Shown piece after piece: positions 22,401 through 34,968 of a stretch of DNA of 64,000 nt. Every line of letters begins with the position of its first letter. Positions within the stretch are counted from its first letter, which is position 1. Source of the DNA: Hepsetus odoe (lineage: Eukaryota > Chordata > Actinopteri > Characiformes > Hepsetidae). Both the position numbers and the translations under genes were made by a program. The stretch spans positions 4,580,468-4,644,467 of the forward strand of contig CM029393.1 of NCBI GenBank assembly GCA_017165825.1, in the 5' to 3' direction. The notes under the pieces are model-generated. The model did not search any database and was not told where the DNA came from. It was given only the letters and a program-made list of their open reading frames with translations.

Positions 22401-22859
22401 GCTAAATAATTTTGATGACCATTTACCAGCAAACACTGAAATATATATTGTGATTTTCTAGGTCATACAGTTGCTCAGTTTATTGATGCAAACGAACTTT
22501 ACAAGTTAGAGGCAGATAAATACGCTGGTTCCCCTGGGCCTGGCCCTCTACTTTTCTTCCCTCCTCTTTGTGTATAAATCCCAGCCATTCACCGTGGGCT
22601 TTTACTATCTCCCTGATCGTTTAAAGGCAAGCTGTTGTACGTTCCATCCGCCAGGAGACAGCGACATAAAAGGAAGCTCAAGGAAAGAGACGTTCCTCCC
22701 GACTCCTTTTCTTTTCCTCTCCCTGAACTATGCAGAGGTGGGTTGCCATAGAAACAATGAGCAGGCCTCATTTTTTTCTCTGTTTTCTTTGGCGTGGAAG
22801 CCATATCCAGTTTAGGTTTAATAATGGGTTTACAAATAAATAAAGACCACTGCTTTTTT

Positions 22860-23010
22860 GTTTGCTTTCGACCGAGGCTGACGTTCTTTAGTTAACGAAG
22901 TGGAATTGCTTTCTCCCGGCATGCCTCGCAAAGCACATTAATTGCAATCTGTAACCGATTTGCTCCGCCACTTCCCTCTCTTTTTTTAAATTAACTGCTT
23001 GAACAGCTTG
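22860..23010. promoter_or_regulatory. Candidate conserved non-coding block in klhdc8a intron 1
   Basis: Contains GTTAACGAAG, CACATTAATTGCAATCTG and the CpG-containing CTCCCGGCATGCCTCGC within 100 bp. Homeodomain and octamer-like cores are grouped, with no repeat signature. Conservation cannot be tested here. Confidence 0.27.
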
Positions 23011-24099
23011 AGATCAACAGTAGGCCTATGAGCACCCACGGAAGTCATTTACAATCAGCTAGTATCCCTTTCAAACTTTTAATTAGTTAGTCACCCCCCC
23101 TTTCATAACTTAGACCCAACTTTGGGTCTAATTTAATCCTTTATCTGAGCTGTTAGCTACATATATGATCCAATGGGATTTCGTTGAATGCAGCAGTTAA
23201 AGTGCTTTTGTCATCTTCTCCTCTGGGTCTGTGCTGCACAGCAGGCACTCATTTATTGACTTCTATTTAATTAGCCTCCCAGTACTCAAATACCGCTTAC
23301 TTTGAAATACACAAGTGAGCATTTCTCAATCAGAGCACTGCAGTCAGGGGACAAAAGTAGCGGGTTTGATTGGTTTATCTATGTAACGTTTGTGTTGTTC
23401 TGTGGCGTCCCCTTCAGTAAGATGGATTTCTCAGCGCTCCATTCAGAATCATTATGAGATGTCCATATTTCATAATAAGCAGGACTCCATATCTGTCTTT
23501 GATTGAATTGATGAAGTTAGACAACTCTTATTATAGTGCTGCCTGCTGGTGTTGCATTAAAAGAAAACCACCCCGATTCTTCTCTGGGCAAGTTGACTTA
23601 ATTTTACAAGATTTATTCAACAGGGACAACTGTTATTCACTGACATAAAATTAAATGTGTCCTTGTAAGCTAAAGTGCTTGCTTTCATCTGCAGCCTAGG
23701 ACAGGTGAGGAAAATCTCCTGACTCAACAATGTTTGTCAGGTATTTATATACTGGCTGTTTTTTGAGGTTTGAGCTTTCAGCTCTATAATCCAGAGGAAA
23801 GCAATGGTTTGATTAAGGGGAAGTCATATTCACAGCGAGTTTGGAGTATTGATTCTTTTGCAGCAGCACTTGCTAAAGTGACAGAATTATTGTAGTTCAG
23901 TGAAATAATTTTCTGCTCAACACATTAGAGCGATGAATGAGCATTCAGGTAAGCTGTTCAGCAAGGCAGCGCAACACATTAGAATTTAGCACTGCATACA
24001 GGCAAAGTGGATTTTTACACTTTTTAATTATGTCATGACCCAATTTCACTAAAGATACTAAAATTCACCTATTATTTATTTTAAGCAGCGTTGTGATGC

Positions 24100-24620
24100 C
24101 AAAGAGCAAGGGGCTCTCTGTACAATGTGGCTGGCTTATTGTACTGGGTCAGTGACAAATGTAGCAGTGCAGATCATTTCCATAGCAACCCTGAATTCAG
24201 CTCATGAGTGCATGATACAGAGTATACGGTGCCAGCACCGTCTTCAGTGATCCACATTTACGAATGAGCCATTTGATTACATTTCATTACTGTTGTTATT
24301 GTTCACTTTCTTTTGATGTTTTGTGCGGTATCCATTTTCAGTGCTCCTAGTCTACAACTTTTTCATTTTAGCAGGATTGCGTGGGTGGGATATTAAATAT
24401 TCATATGATCACTAGGCACAGCACTGCATATGGGAGCGAGACCCCGGGGTGTCTGTTACCAAAACAAATGCAGCCTGCTGAACGCTGGAGACAATTAGCT
24501 AGTTAGCATCGCTTGCACCACAAGATAAGCCATGCGAAAGGTTTAATTTGAGAAAGATGCCCTCCAAGCCGGATGAATTAGCATGCATAAACTTGGGGTT
24601 TGGGCTTAATCAGATGTTTT
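24100..24620. promoter_or_regulatory. Candidate conserved non-coding block in klhdc8a intron 1
   Basis: Unique sequence with AATATTCATATGATCAC, GACAATTAGCTAGTTAGC and GATGAATTAGCATGCATAA. Dense AT-rich homeodomain or POU-type cores lie among GC-containing sequence. It has no coding frame and no repeat. Confidence 0.27.
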
Positions 24621-25739
24621 ACAATAGACTGTAGCTTGATTTGGATCCTGGACCGGATGTCTGAAAAACTGGAAAAAAAAGAATAGAAGAAAAATCTTGA
24701 CTAAAGCATGGTACTTTCTGACAAATTTTAAAAAGCAGCATGATCCACTCAGAAAACATATAGTTCACCAAGACAGGACAATGCAGTTCATTATGAATTC
24801 CAACCTTTATCAAATGAATGGTCAAAATTGCTCCAGCAGAAGACCCTTGATCAGGGACCATGGCCTGGATTCAATTATCAGGGTTTTAAAGTCCCATTTG
24901 AATATAAATGCCAAAGATTAATGAGAGAAAGTGAGAAGGAGGATGGAGTGCGTATTCAGGAAGATTACAGCAGTGAGCCAGGGATAAGTTTCTCTGAAGC
25001 ACGAACCCAAAGGCCTTTACAACTAATTGCTATGGAAATGCTTTGTGCAAGAGGAATGAGTTTAAGGCCCGTGAATCCTCAATCAGCAGAAGCTGCTATT
25101 CCTTGGAGGTGTTTCTAGAGCCCAGTATGGTGGAAATCACTGAAGCTCAACTCTGAAAGTTGGCAGGCTGTGACTGCACCAGACAGCTAACATTGGGAGT
25201 TGGTGGACATACGCACAGTATTGCAATTTCAGCCTTGAAGACCAAGAAGCAAGAGATGATCAGTGAAGTGGGATACTGGGTGAGAAAAGTGAAAAGCAAA
25301 ATAATGGTCCCAAAATTCTGTGAAGGGAAAGACAGTCTGCTTACAAAGTAGGTAACCTTTAACAGGCAGTTGTATTTCAATGACCACAACGTTTTGACAG
25401 ACAGCATAAAAAGGCGATGACCTTTCTGTGGGAATAATGCAGTACACATACCCTCTGCTGGCATCATGGCTAAAAGTTTGAAGAGTTAAACTCAACTTGT
25501 TTGAGACTCAAGTTTGCCTCGAGGATGAGCTATTTTTTGCGTTTCTGTTTAATGGAAAAGGCAGGAGCTTTGGTAATTCTGAGGGGATGTTTATTTGAGG
25601 TGTAAATTTAAATAAACAACAGCATTATATCAGCATTTCAGTGTAAATACCAATGGCTAGTCAACGCTGGCTAACGAGCAGAGAAGCCAAGAACGACCGT
25701 TAAAACCGTTAAGATTTAAAAATTCAAAAACAAACATTC

Positions 25740-26220
25740 TAACGGCACCATTCTCAGCGCCCCGCCGCTTTACTTCGGACTCGGTCGGACGAAAGAAAGC
25801 TGCCGACACATATTCTGCTGAACGTTTTACCCCTCAGCCACAGCTGGACGCTCGGAAAAGGTTAGTTTATCACTTACTTTTCGTTCAGGAACCGAATCCC
25901 CTCCGTTCTGCTCCTCGGGCGATTCCTCGTGGCCGTGTGCTGAAGATTCCTCGCTCGCGAAGAGCTCCGAGAAGCAGGACACTCCCTTCTCCAGTCTGTG
26001 CTTTCTGTCTTTTGGCTTTTTTTCATCTTAGTGCCATTAGTGTCCGCAGAAAGCAACCGAGGGACAAAAAAGTGCCTCCGTACGAGCACGCAGCTGAGCG
26101 TGTCTCATGTCGTTCTCCCTCTTTCCGTCACATTCGGGTCACAGTTTTAAAAAACCCATCCTCAGCCTTTCTCGTCACGGCCGTCACTCACGTGCAAGGG
26201 GGTCCCTTCCCCTGAATAAC
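25740..26220 (-). promoter_or_regulatory. CpG-rich putative promoter of klhdc8a
   Basis: CpG is dense here (for example CTCGCTCGCGAAGAGCTCCG around 25950) in a window that otherwise lacks CpG. The block covers the proposed first exon and its donor and extends into intron 1, as vertebrate CpG-island promoters usually do. A TATA-like run lies near 26145 on the minus strand. Transcription toward lower coordinates is inferred from the donor and the kelch gene. Confidence 0.55.
25878..26115 (-). other. klhdc8a: Probable klhdc8a untranslated exon 1
   Basis: A strong donor, AA|GTAAGTG, follows 25878 on the minus strand and lies in a CpG-rich block. The exon end would join exon 2 at 19855 across a 6.0-kb intron. 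The 5' limit is estimated from an AT-rich TATA-like run on the minus strand near 26143-26154 and is not precise. No continuous frame into the kelch ORF is possible, because an upstream ORF from 26089 ends before the kelch ATG. The exon is therefore best read as 5' untranslated. That it belongs to klhdc8a is inferred from orientation and position. Confidence 0.5.
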
Positions 26221-29200
26221 ATGCGTTTTATTTTAGAATATATGCGCTCTTTTAGGGCTTCAAGTCACATAAACCGTTACAATGAACCCTCCTTCATACA
26301 GTTTCACTGCATGTGGGAAAAACCAGCCACCAAATCATAATACCATCATAACTTAAACTGAGCAGCATTTTATTCATTGCGATAAACAACCTATATACTT
26401 TTATCATTATTGCTTCCGTTTATTGGTGTGGTTTTTGGTGTTTCTGTGCTGTTTGCTTGTATATGACACTGCTTTGACATTTACAGCAGATGCTCTAATC
26501 TAGGTTGACGTACATGAGTGCTTTCCAAAGGAAACATGTCCCTCAAAGTAGAAAGCCTAGACTTGAAATAAGAGCTAGTTCTAGTTCATATCTGTCCCAG
26601 TGATTCCTCTGGGCTTGTCTGGTCCCCCTAGTACATCAGCCTCCAGCATGCCCTACATTTGCTCTGAATTTCCAGTGTTTGTCCTTGCTGTAGCATGCTG
26701 AGGCCACTGGAGAGCTAACCTGCATGTGCTGATAACCTAAGAACAGTAATTACGGAAGAGGGCTGGCTTCAAGAAAATCTCTGATAAAGCATGCCGCAAA
26801 CACACTGGCACACACACACAGTTTGGGGCGCAGGTGTGATATCTTGACACCGTCAACCATCAGCTCACAGCTTCCTACAGAGCTGCCTAGGAAGGCAAAT
26901 GTGCATCAATTTTGAATTGATTCAAAGGCAGACCACGCTTCTCAAGCAAGCGGGGTTGGAAGACAACACATTCACAATGCAGAGAACACTATCTGCCTCA
27001 AGCAAGGTTTGAAGTGTGAAGGGCATCTTTTTAAGTCTGCAACTTTGATCATTGAAGCGAACAAGACAGAACCAGAGAGCGCAACATCAATCGTTGGCCG
27101 ATTCCACGTTTGTATGAAGATGCTGGAAGTACAGCATTATCCATTTACCCGTAGCAGAGTTCTCACTCATCAGCTTGGGAAAGTAAGCTGTCGGTTACTT
27201 TAAAGAGGCCTTTCATGTGTGTGGAATTCACGGGGGTGGCGATTATGAAGGGGGTTCAAATTATACGCTTAATTAAAAGTTGATCTGTGATAGCAATCTT
27301 GTAAAACTGTTCAGAGCAAAAGCTGTGTGGGCAGAGACACATAGACTTTTAGATGTTTCTAAAGATGCAGATATATAGTGCAAACATTTTAGATTTCTCA
27401 GTAAACTGTTTGGAACCTGTAGCTCACAACAGACATTGCATTTCGGAACAGTGAACAGCTAAGGATTATGTTTTCAAACTGAAATGGATAAGGCCAGTTG
27501 CTCATTGCCTCACCAAAGAATTGGTTAGGGATGAAACTGAATAAAATCTTCATTCAGAACACATGTCCTTGAGGAGGACAAGCAAGTAACTATTATCTTA
27601 CCTTTGTTTATATACACAATATACATGAATTAAAGCATATGGGCTAGTTTAAAAACAATTTAAATAGGATTGCTGGAGATGAAAGGAGACCTTCATATTA
27701 ATGGTAATAGTATTCAGACACCAAATAACCAACATATAAGTAAGCACTGGATCATACTGGACCATCTTTGTATTTCTTGCATGGATCTAAAGTTTGCGTT
27801 TTGTTTTTGTAATGCTACACATCAGAAAGCGATGACTATGTTCATAACCTTCCTGGGCAATGTATCAAGCTGAGGGTGAAAACTAGAGTTAATTAGAAAA
27901 GTGCTTGTCAGTGGAGCTAGGAGAATAACACATTCTGTGGAACTTGATTGCCTATTAAATTTCCAATCACAAAAAAATTAACATACTGCATAATTAGCCT
28001 GCATGGGATGAAATGGCTAAGAGAGGGCATGGGGTGAAAAATGTGTTGCTTTTTGATGATCACTTTCAGTAAGCTTCATCTTCAGAGTCAGGGCTTCATC
28101 ACTTGATAAATGTTCCCTGGTAATTTGCTGCTGATTTAAGCAGTCCTTCAGATTCCTTGAGTTTGTCTATGAAAGACAGAATTCCCTCTCTGTCCATATT
28201 TGAGCAAATACGGAAAAGAATTTCTGTAATTTAGGCAGTAATCTAATATATTATCCACACTTAAATAAGGAGAATGCGGGAGGTCTATGCAGTACCCTCC
28301 CCTGAGCACAAAAGGAGATATTAATAACTCCTAGAGTCTGCTAGAGAAACTATGGCTTGACGTCCTTGAATCATAGCCATGGTTTGGAAACCACTTCTGC
28401 ATGTGTCTGTGGAGCTGTGCATTAATATGTGCACTGCACATTTTATTGCACTGAGTTTATTATTTGTCATAATATCGATTGCAAGGAATGTTTAAAATAT
28501 TTGTTTTAGTTCAGCACTTTCATCACAGACTGTAGAAATGTGCTCACATTCTGCTTGCTGGCCTGTGTTTTCAATGAATAATTTAAATAAACAGAAAAGT
28601 GAGTCCTACTGCTGTACATTTTCATTGTAATATGAAAACCTCATTGTAATATAATCTTTAAACAAACCCAGCTGAATTGTGTAGCAGTTTGGAGGCAAAA
28701 ATAGTTTATTTTATGTAAATTTACAGCCCAGGTTATTCTGCTGAATTTACACAGCAGCTACATATTTCTGGCTTTTGTTTGAAAGCTAACGTTACAGAAA
28801 AACCATTTTACATTTAAAGAGCTCTGTTTTCATATACTAAATGAGCCCTGGTTAAGTTCCATGTCATTTATTTTCTAGAGTATTTTATCTAGAGACCTAA
28901 TGAGGTGTCCAGTAAATAGTACATTCCTTATGTCTAGGTTTAACCCAGAGTGATCAATAAACCCCTTTATTTATTCTTAAATAATTTTTCAAATTGGTGC
29001 TAAATTTCCTTAAGTGCTGCTTCTTGTTAAAGCAACCAGATATCACTTTTCTCTCTTTGATTCTGTTTAGATAAACATTGTTTGCATGATTAGATGTTAG
29101 CCTGATTTAAAAAGTTAAATAATGTGCCAGAAAATGATCTGTCTTAATGCAGTTGCTGCAGTGAAAAGGGCTAATGGAGATGTTCTTTAACTGATTAAGA

Positions 29201-31200
29201 TTAGGGTGACCAGATGTGTAATCAATGCCTTTTATTGAAATCCCTTCATCTTGCAAAACCTATCATTTTAAACAAATCTTGACTATTTGCATGGCTGCAA
29301 ACGGGTTACTGTTGTATGTGTGTAACATTAGGCACTTCCTGATAATAAGGAAGGTGTTGGTGCAGGTATAGAATTTGTGCTTGCCATTTTTAAATGTGTA
29401 TTGAACGCTTGGTTTAGTCTGCCTTGGGAAAACTGCTGTTCAAGGGTGTAGGTGGGACTTAAGGCTGATCCCCTAGAACTGCTACTCTGTGTTCTCCAGG
29501 ACTGAGCACAGAAACTCAGGAAGTCCGCTAGCATGATGTGCTACCTCATGCCTGTAATGCGCGGATGAGAATAGAGAAACCTCCAATGGACAGAAACCAG
29601 ACTTAATTAAAGGCAAATACTGAAACACATGAACGATGACGACCTTTGCTGTTGAGCTGGTAAATCAATAGTGAGCGATGCTTGCTGGCCGCACTAATAG
29701 TTGAGTGATGATGTTAGAAAGCAGTGGTGAGCCTGTAATGAAATGTACCTTGTTTTGTTTAAAATGGCAAACTAGATAATTGTGGCAAAGAATTATGATA
29801 AGATTCTGGTGTATTCAATAGCGATGTAGCATAAATAAAATGTTACAATCACCAGTTTCAGTCAAGAGAAATTACTCTGCTATGTCATAAAATGAGGATA
29901 CTGACATATCACTCTAATAGAAAATGCACCTCTGTCATATCCATCAGTCTTTACCTCTGGGAGTTGCACATCCTGCTCTCAAGAGACCAGACTCTATTTT
30001 CAGGTTCCATTTCATCTCTTTCTCACAGCTGAGATTTTTACCAATTAAGGTGATAAAGACAACAGCTTGCCACATTTTTCTCCGCCTTGAGACTGGAAAA
30101 GTGGGGCAAAGAGATTGTGAGGGCGGAACCCTTGAGAGACCTGCATGATGAATAATGCTGTAACTTCACAGGCCAGCGTTGGGCTACATAATGGCATACT
30201 GACCTTCTTCCAACAATAATTTGTAATTTAGTTAGATAAAATCTCAGTTTGCCCCTAAAATGGAATTCTTAGCTATATTCTCACTTCATAATGCCTTAAT
30301 ATCTTCTTTTGGAATGAAATGAGATGCCCTCATCCCCTGTTTTACTGTGAGCAATTGCCACAGATCTGGGCCTCATTTAAGCCTGTGGTTAATTTTTAAC
30401 ATTTGGCTATGATTTTTGTTTCTAATGAGTTAATTTTTTTATGAAGTGATTTTTTTTTAAAGCACATTGATTACAGTAATTTCACACATTTTCTCTTTAG
30501 CCAGCTCCTTCCAAAAGGAAATTCAACACAGAATGAGGCAAAGGATATTTGTGAGTCGGCTGGTTGTAAACTTTGACCTAACTTCAAAATAAAATTAGCA
30601 AAATGGAAAGTATATTAATCAGATGTCAAAGCATCATGGTGGAAAACTCAAAGCCAAGATCCCAGGAAATAAAAATCATAACAAATAAAAACAAAAAGAA
30701 AGAAACAGTCAAGAGTCAAGAGTCAGGACCCAGCACTCACACATACATGGAAGAGATTAAAGTTATTGATTAGATGAAAGTGATATTCAAAGGCTGAGTT
30801 TAGATGAAGCCTAAAGTTCCTGTTATAATCGCTCTAAAAGGCCAAACTGAATAAAACTGCTTCATATAACACTCAATCAGAATTAAAAACATAAACAGAC
30901 TGAAACTGAAGTGGTAGAAGGGTAGCTTAACATTGAAACATTTACAGAAACGGATATAAAAAGAAAAGACAAAATGTTGCATTAGCTATTTTTCTGGACA
31001 TGTTCTCTGTTAAATATGTTATACATTTCTGAAAATGGTAGCACTGATGGCAAATAAATGATCAATCCACCCTCCCCGACAGCTACCACAACAAATAAAA
31101 TGTAGTTTTTTTGGAGGAAACTTTTTTGGACAAACCAATCATCAGTCTGCTATGGCCCAGGAGATAATGCTCAAACCTCTTTTTTGTTATTGTTTTAAAA
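26220..31200. other. Intergenic DNA upstream of klhdc8a, no gene supported
   Basis: About 5 kb of mostly AT-rich unique sequence. All ORFs are under 80 codons, scattered on both strands, and lack splice context. I saw no transposon ends or RNA genes. Confidence 0.5.
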
Positions 31201-31217
31201 AACCATGTTATAATGAC

Positions 31218-31343
31218 CTCCCTGCGATGGGCTGGCGACCTGTCCAGGGTGCGTCCCCCGTCCTCGCCCTGTGTGCGCTGGGTTGGACACCAGCACTCCC
31301 CCGCGACCCCGTTTGGGACAAGCGGCAGATAATGGATGGATGG
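31218..31343 (+). mobile_element. 5'-truncated LINE/SINE insertion with 13-bp target duplication
   Basis: The insert has the fish L2-type tail block GATGGGCTGGCGACCTGTCC, CCCCGCGACCCCG and the 3' run GGATGGATGG. The 13-mer ATGTTATAATGAC flanks it exactly at 31205-31217 and 31344-31356. Perfect duplications and a clean (ATGG)n end indicate target-primed reverse transcription and fairly recent insertion. Only about 126 bp of the source element was copied. Confidence 0.88.
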
Positions 31344-31502
31344 ATGTTATAATGACATGATGAAAACAATCAAATGAACTCACTTTTGAATGATACAAAG
31401 TTGCATTACATTGTCTGCAAATAGTTAAACAGTTAAACAACAAACTGTTTTTGATTTTTGTTCTTTGTTCTTTTCTTATTGCTGTCCATGTCTCATGAAG
31501 TA

Positions 31503-31698
31503 TGGGTGGTGGTCTAGTGGTAGGGTACTTGCCTATGGAAATATTGGTCAAGAGGTCCCAAGTTCGAATCCCACCTCTAGCACTACCACCACTGGGTCCC
31601 TGAGCAAGACCCTTAACCCTGAATTGCTCCAGGGGAACTGTCCCTGTAATTAGGACATGGAAGTCACTCTGGATAAGAGTGTCTGCTAAATGCTGTAA
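31503..31698 (+). repeat. tRNA-derived SINE (family B), copy 1, with target duplications
   Basis: The A-box region GGTGGTCTAGTGGTAGGG and B-box AGTTCGAATCCC are followed by CTGAGCAAGACCCTTAACCC. The widespread tail CTCTGGATAAGAGTGTCTGC comes last. The octamer ATGAAGTA flanks it at 31495-31502 and 31699-31706. Related copies lie at 43380-43526 (reversed) and 56363-56545. The 173-codon minus-strand ORF across it is an artefact. Confidence 0.9.
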
Positions 31699-32167
31699 AT
31701 GAAGTAAGGCTGTCATTAAGCATCAACAAAGGTTTTTTGTTTTTTGTTTTTTTCCAAGTGATTCCATAAATTTCCACTAAGCAGTCTGGGGACATATGAC
31801 ATCATATAACATATGACATTAATATTTTTTCTCATATTTAGACAAACATGAGAGAATAGTCTGTAGATTTTAAAGACACACTGTGATTGTTGTTTATGTG
31901 TTGACATTATATTATTTCTAAATACTTGAATTAGAAACAAAACGCAGCGCACCTAAACCCTGAACTAACAAAATATGGAACAGTTATATTGACCAATCAT
32001 GGCACATGGCACATGGCAGCTCAGTGGGAGTAGACTTTATACTTGTGGCCCTGCTAGCTAGCAAAACGCCAAAACCCCTTCATTTACAATGAAATAAGAT
32101 TCTTCACAGTTTGGCTACAACTCTGAAAATTAATCAAAATCTTAATTTAACAGCTGGAAGCAAATAA

Positions 32168-32402
32168 TGTCATGGTAGGCGGCGCTCTGCTCTGACTGGG
32201 CACACCTGCAATCTCATTAAGGACAACAGGTGTGTCTCATTGGAGAAGGGTTTGAAGGTCCCAATGAGTCAGAGCAGAATGTCAGTCATTCTTGCTTTTA
32301 TTCACACATGTGCTGGTGTTTCTATTCTTTATGTTAAATAACGTCAAGTCACAGATCCCTGGCTCCGTGTTTACATCCTACCCACACCACCCTAGCATGA
32401 CA
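32168..32402 (+). mobile_element. LTR-like repeat, second copy
   Basis: Starts TGTCATGGTAGGCGGC and ends CCTAGCATGACA, so the terminal TGTCATG/CATGACA are inverted. Shared blocks with the solo LTR at 1676-1929 include GCTCTGCTCTGACTG near the start and CCAATGAGTCAGAGCAGA with TGTCAGTCATTC in the middle. Flanks AATAA and GATAA differ at one base and could be a worn target duplication. The 3' halves of the two copies differ, so they are separate subfamilies or diverged copies. Confidence 0.68.
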
Positions 32403-34905
32403 GATAACTTGTTTTCTTGTTTGCTTTACTTGTTTTCACAGATTTTGCAATATGAAATGTTAGTTATCAGAGTGCAAAATGTAAATTATATCATGAATAA
32501 ATACTCCTGTCGCCCCATCCCCATAATGCCTTGACTAATATATTACAAAAACAAATATGCATTTTGCTCAAAATCAACTGCTACTATTAACACTGACCTA
32601 CAACAGTATGTTCAATTTAAAAGAAAATCAAGATTGTTTGTTGTTCACCAGAAGACAGCTGCTAAGAATAATTATCTTTCTGTGTCATTGTCGTTATGAA
32701 CCTGTCATGTAAACGCAGTGATTATAGGGACAGAAAGACAACATGGGCAGGTAAAGTTTAACCAAACTTTACTTGAGCTGGCTTGCAAATCAAAAGTGTC
32801 TTTACGGAGTTAAAATTAAACTCAAAAGAAAATAACACGAGCCGTTGAGCAGTAATGATTTAAGGGGTGGCTGGCTAAAGGGTGGTCTTTTCTTCATAAT
32901 AAGAAAGAGGAGGGATGTGCCAATTGGGAACTCGGAAGGGTTTTTGTTTGTCAAATGCATCTTGGAGAAACAGATGCTTCTCAGATACTCTTCATAAGTG
33001 TGCAGAGTTTTATCTTTTAATGTGCCTTGAATGTATTAACACTTAAAATTTTGTGTAGATATTACCCTGAGATGCATGAAGTGATCAGATGTAATCAGGG
33101 TCATTTAACTGAATGTTTTAGTCTGTTAGGTCAGGTAATCAAAATTTCTCTATTGGTCTATGCATTTAATGATATATATATAACCCACATTTGATCACCC
33201 ACATTGAACAACCATTTATTTAAGTGAATTCTTCGAACAATGTAATTTTAGCTAGCAAATCTTTAATACTTTGGATAATGCAGATCAAATTTCACCCCTA
33301 TGTTTTTTTTAGTCTATCTTCATCATTTAGATAACATTGGAATGATCTGAATGTGAACCTAGGTATCAGTCATCCTCAAAGTAAATATTCCTCTTGAAGG
33401 TTCTTCCTGATCAATCAGGAACATACATTAACATTCCAAAGACGAAGAGAAAACCACATCATTAGCACCAATTATTCTGGGTAAACAAGAATGAAGGCTT
33501 GAAGAACATGCTGCAATCACTAGCAGTCAGAGCTCATTAGGCTAGCATGGCAGCTTTACCCAGAGCTGTGGAGCAGCCTCCGCTCATTAGGTCAGAGAAG
33601 GAAGACTCGAGTCGTGATGCACTCACTGTCCCACAAGTACTCAGCTATGTCAGACAAAAGGGTTATGTAAGGCAAAGACCAGAAATGTGGGTCTTCTCTC
33701 ACCCCCACTCTCTGTTTTTGACCTAGATTTTCTGTCACACAAAATTGCTAACATAACCATTAGCTAAAGCGTGAGATTGAATGTGGGTGCTGTCTCGGAC
33801 AAAAAAAGTCTAGAGCTATACAAACCAGTCTTGTTGAAGCTTACTGTAGTATCTACTCTTTATGTCTGCAGCAGGAGTGCACGCAGACAGGCCAGGGTGA
33901 GCAGTGACACTGTCATGAAGCAAGAGACAGGTGAGGGAATAAATACCCACAAAGACTTAGTGCAGCCATATAGTAGAAGAAAATCACTACATTAATGGAA
34001 CAGTTTGGCCAGAAATCTAATTTAGCCCAGAAGTAGTCAATCACATACCTGGAATGCAAATTTTGCCAAACGGAAGCTGTCAATCACATTTTACTAACAG
34101 GTACCAAAAATCAGTAGTCATACAAGTAGTTTTCATAAGATCAAGCTCCAAATGTCTCTCAACCTGCATCTATAGTGCCTCTTCATTAGAGTAGCCGATG
34201 TGAGTTATGACAATAGTACAGACAACGCTTGTAGACAACCTCAAGACTTGAGAGGAACTTGGATCCGCTGTATTTAAAAATGGGTTTTGTTTATTTAGAT
34301 AGTATTTGTTTATATATTTATAACATTTATTTTTATTTATTTATTTCTGAAATTGATGGTAGATAACTAATATAGTATCTTAGCAATATTACCCTCATAG
34401 CTTGAATTCTAAACTAAGAAAAAATGTTTAACTCCAAACATGTCATGGCTGATTGACAAAATCTTAATTAAAAATTGTTTAAATGTAAATTAAAAGCTCA
34501 AGAAGAGAGGCACTTGCCAGAGCAAAACATTCCTTAAGCTTTAATGCTTGGCACAACACAGCTTCAAGTGCCATATACTACATATTAGTGCTAAGTCATT
34601 AGCAGGTTATGGCTGAAGCCAGTGAAAACTGTTCTTTGTGGATAAATGCCCTGAAATGAGAAAATGAATAACTGTGTCTCTACTCAAATGCCCTGATCAT
34701 GAGGTTGTCACCATACTATCTCAGAAGGTCTCCCATTAAGATATTCGCTAATGTGCAGCGACGCAGCAAGAGAAGTGTTCTTGATGGGTTCGGCAAGGTC
34801 ACGTGGAACAATTATGGGCTGCTTCATTACTTTGCGATGTACTTTGTGGTTCCCATGGAGACCCTCAGGAGCTGACAGATGAGTAGAGTTAGAGTTTGCC
34901 TCCCA
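32403..34905. other. Intergenic DNA, nothing recognised
   Basis: AT-rich and without supportable genes. A somewhat GC-richer unique piece lies at about 33480-33680. No transposon ends seen. Confidence 0.45.
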
Positions 34906-34907
34906 CG

Positions 34908-34908
<1 letters not shown>

Positions 34909-34967
<59 letters not shown>
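34909..34967. repeat. (CT)n microsatellite, 59 bp
   Basis: An almost pure polypyrimidine mirror repeat. On the minus strand it yields a meaningless Glu-Arg run in an ORF (34708-35103). Confidence 0.97.

Positions 34968-34968
<1 letters not shown>

Larger units (their letters stand above)
19856..25877 (-). other. klhdc8a intron 1 (about 6.0 kb)
   Basis: No coding exon can be supported inside it. It contains a Tc1-like remnant (about 20270-20470), a family A SINE (20546-20783) and several unique stretches described separately. The remaining parts, such as 23100-24100 and 24640-25740, are ordinary AT-rich sequence. The ORFs at 24697-24921, 24828-25118 and 25160-25351 are short, overlap in different frames and have no recognisable family. 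Confidence 0.5.

Noticed and set aside
24828..25118. 96-codon ORF in klhdc8a intron 1
   Set aside because: On the opposite strand to the host gene, overlapping another ORF in a different frame, and without recognised similarity.
31503..31698. tRNA genes at the SINE heads here and at 15768, 20546, 43526 and 56363
   Set aside because: A- and B-box motifs are present but no complete cloverleaf, and each continues into a shared SINE body.
31195..31716. 173-codon minus-strand ORF, one of the longest in the window
   Set aside because: It spans two retroposons and the DNA between them in antisense, so the open frame is an accident.
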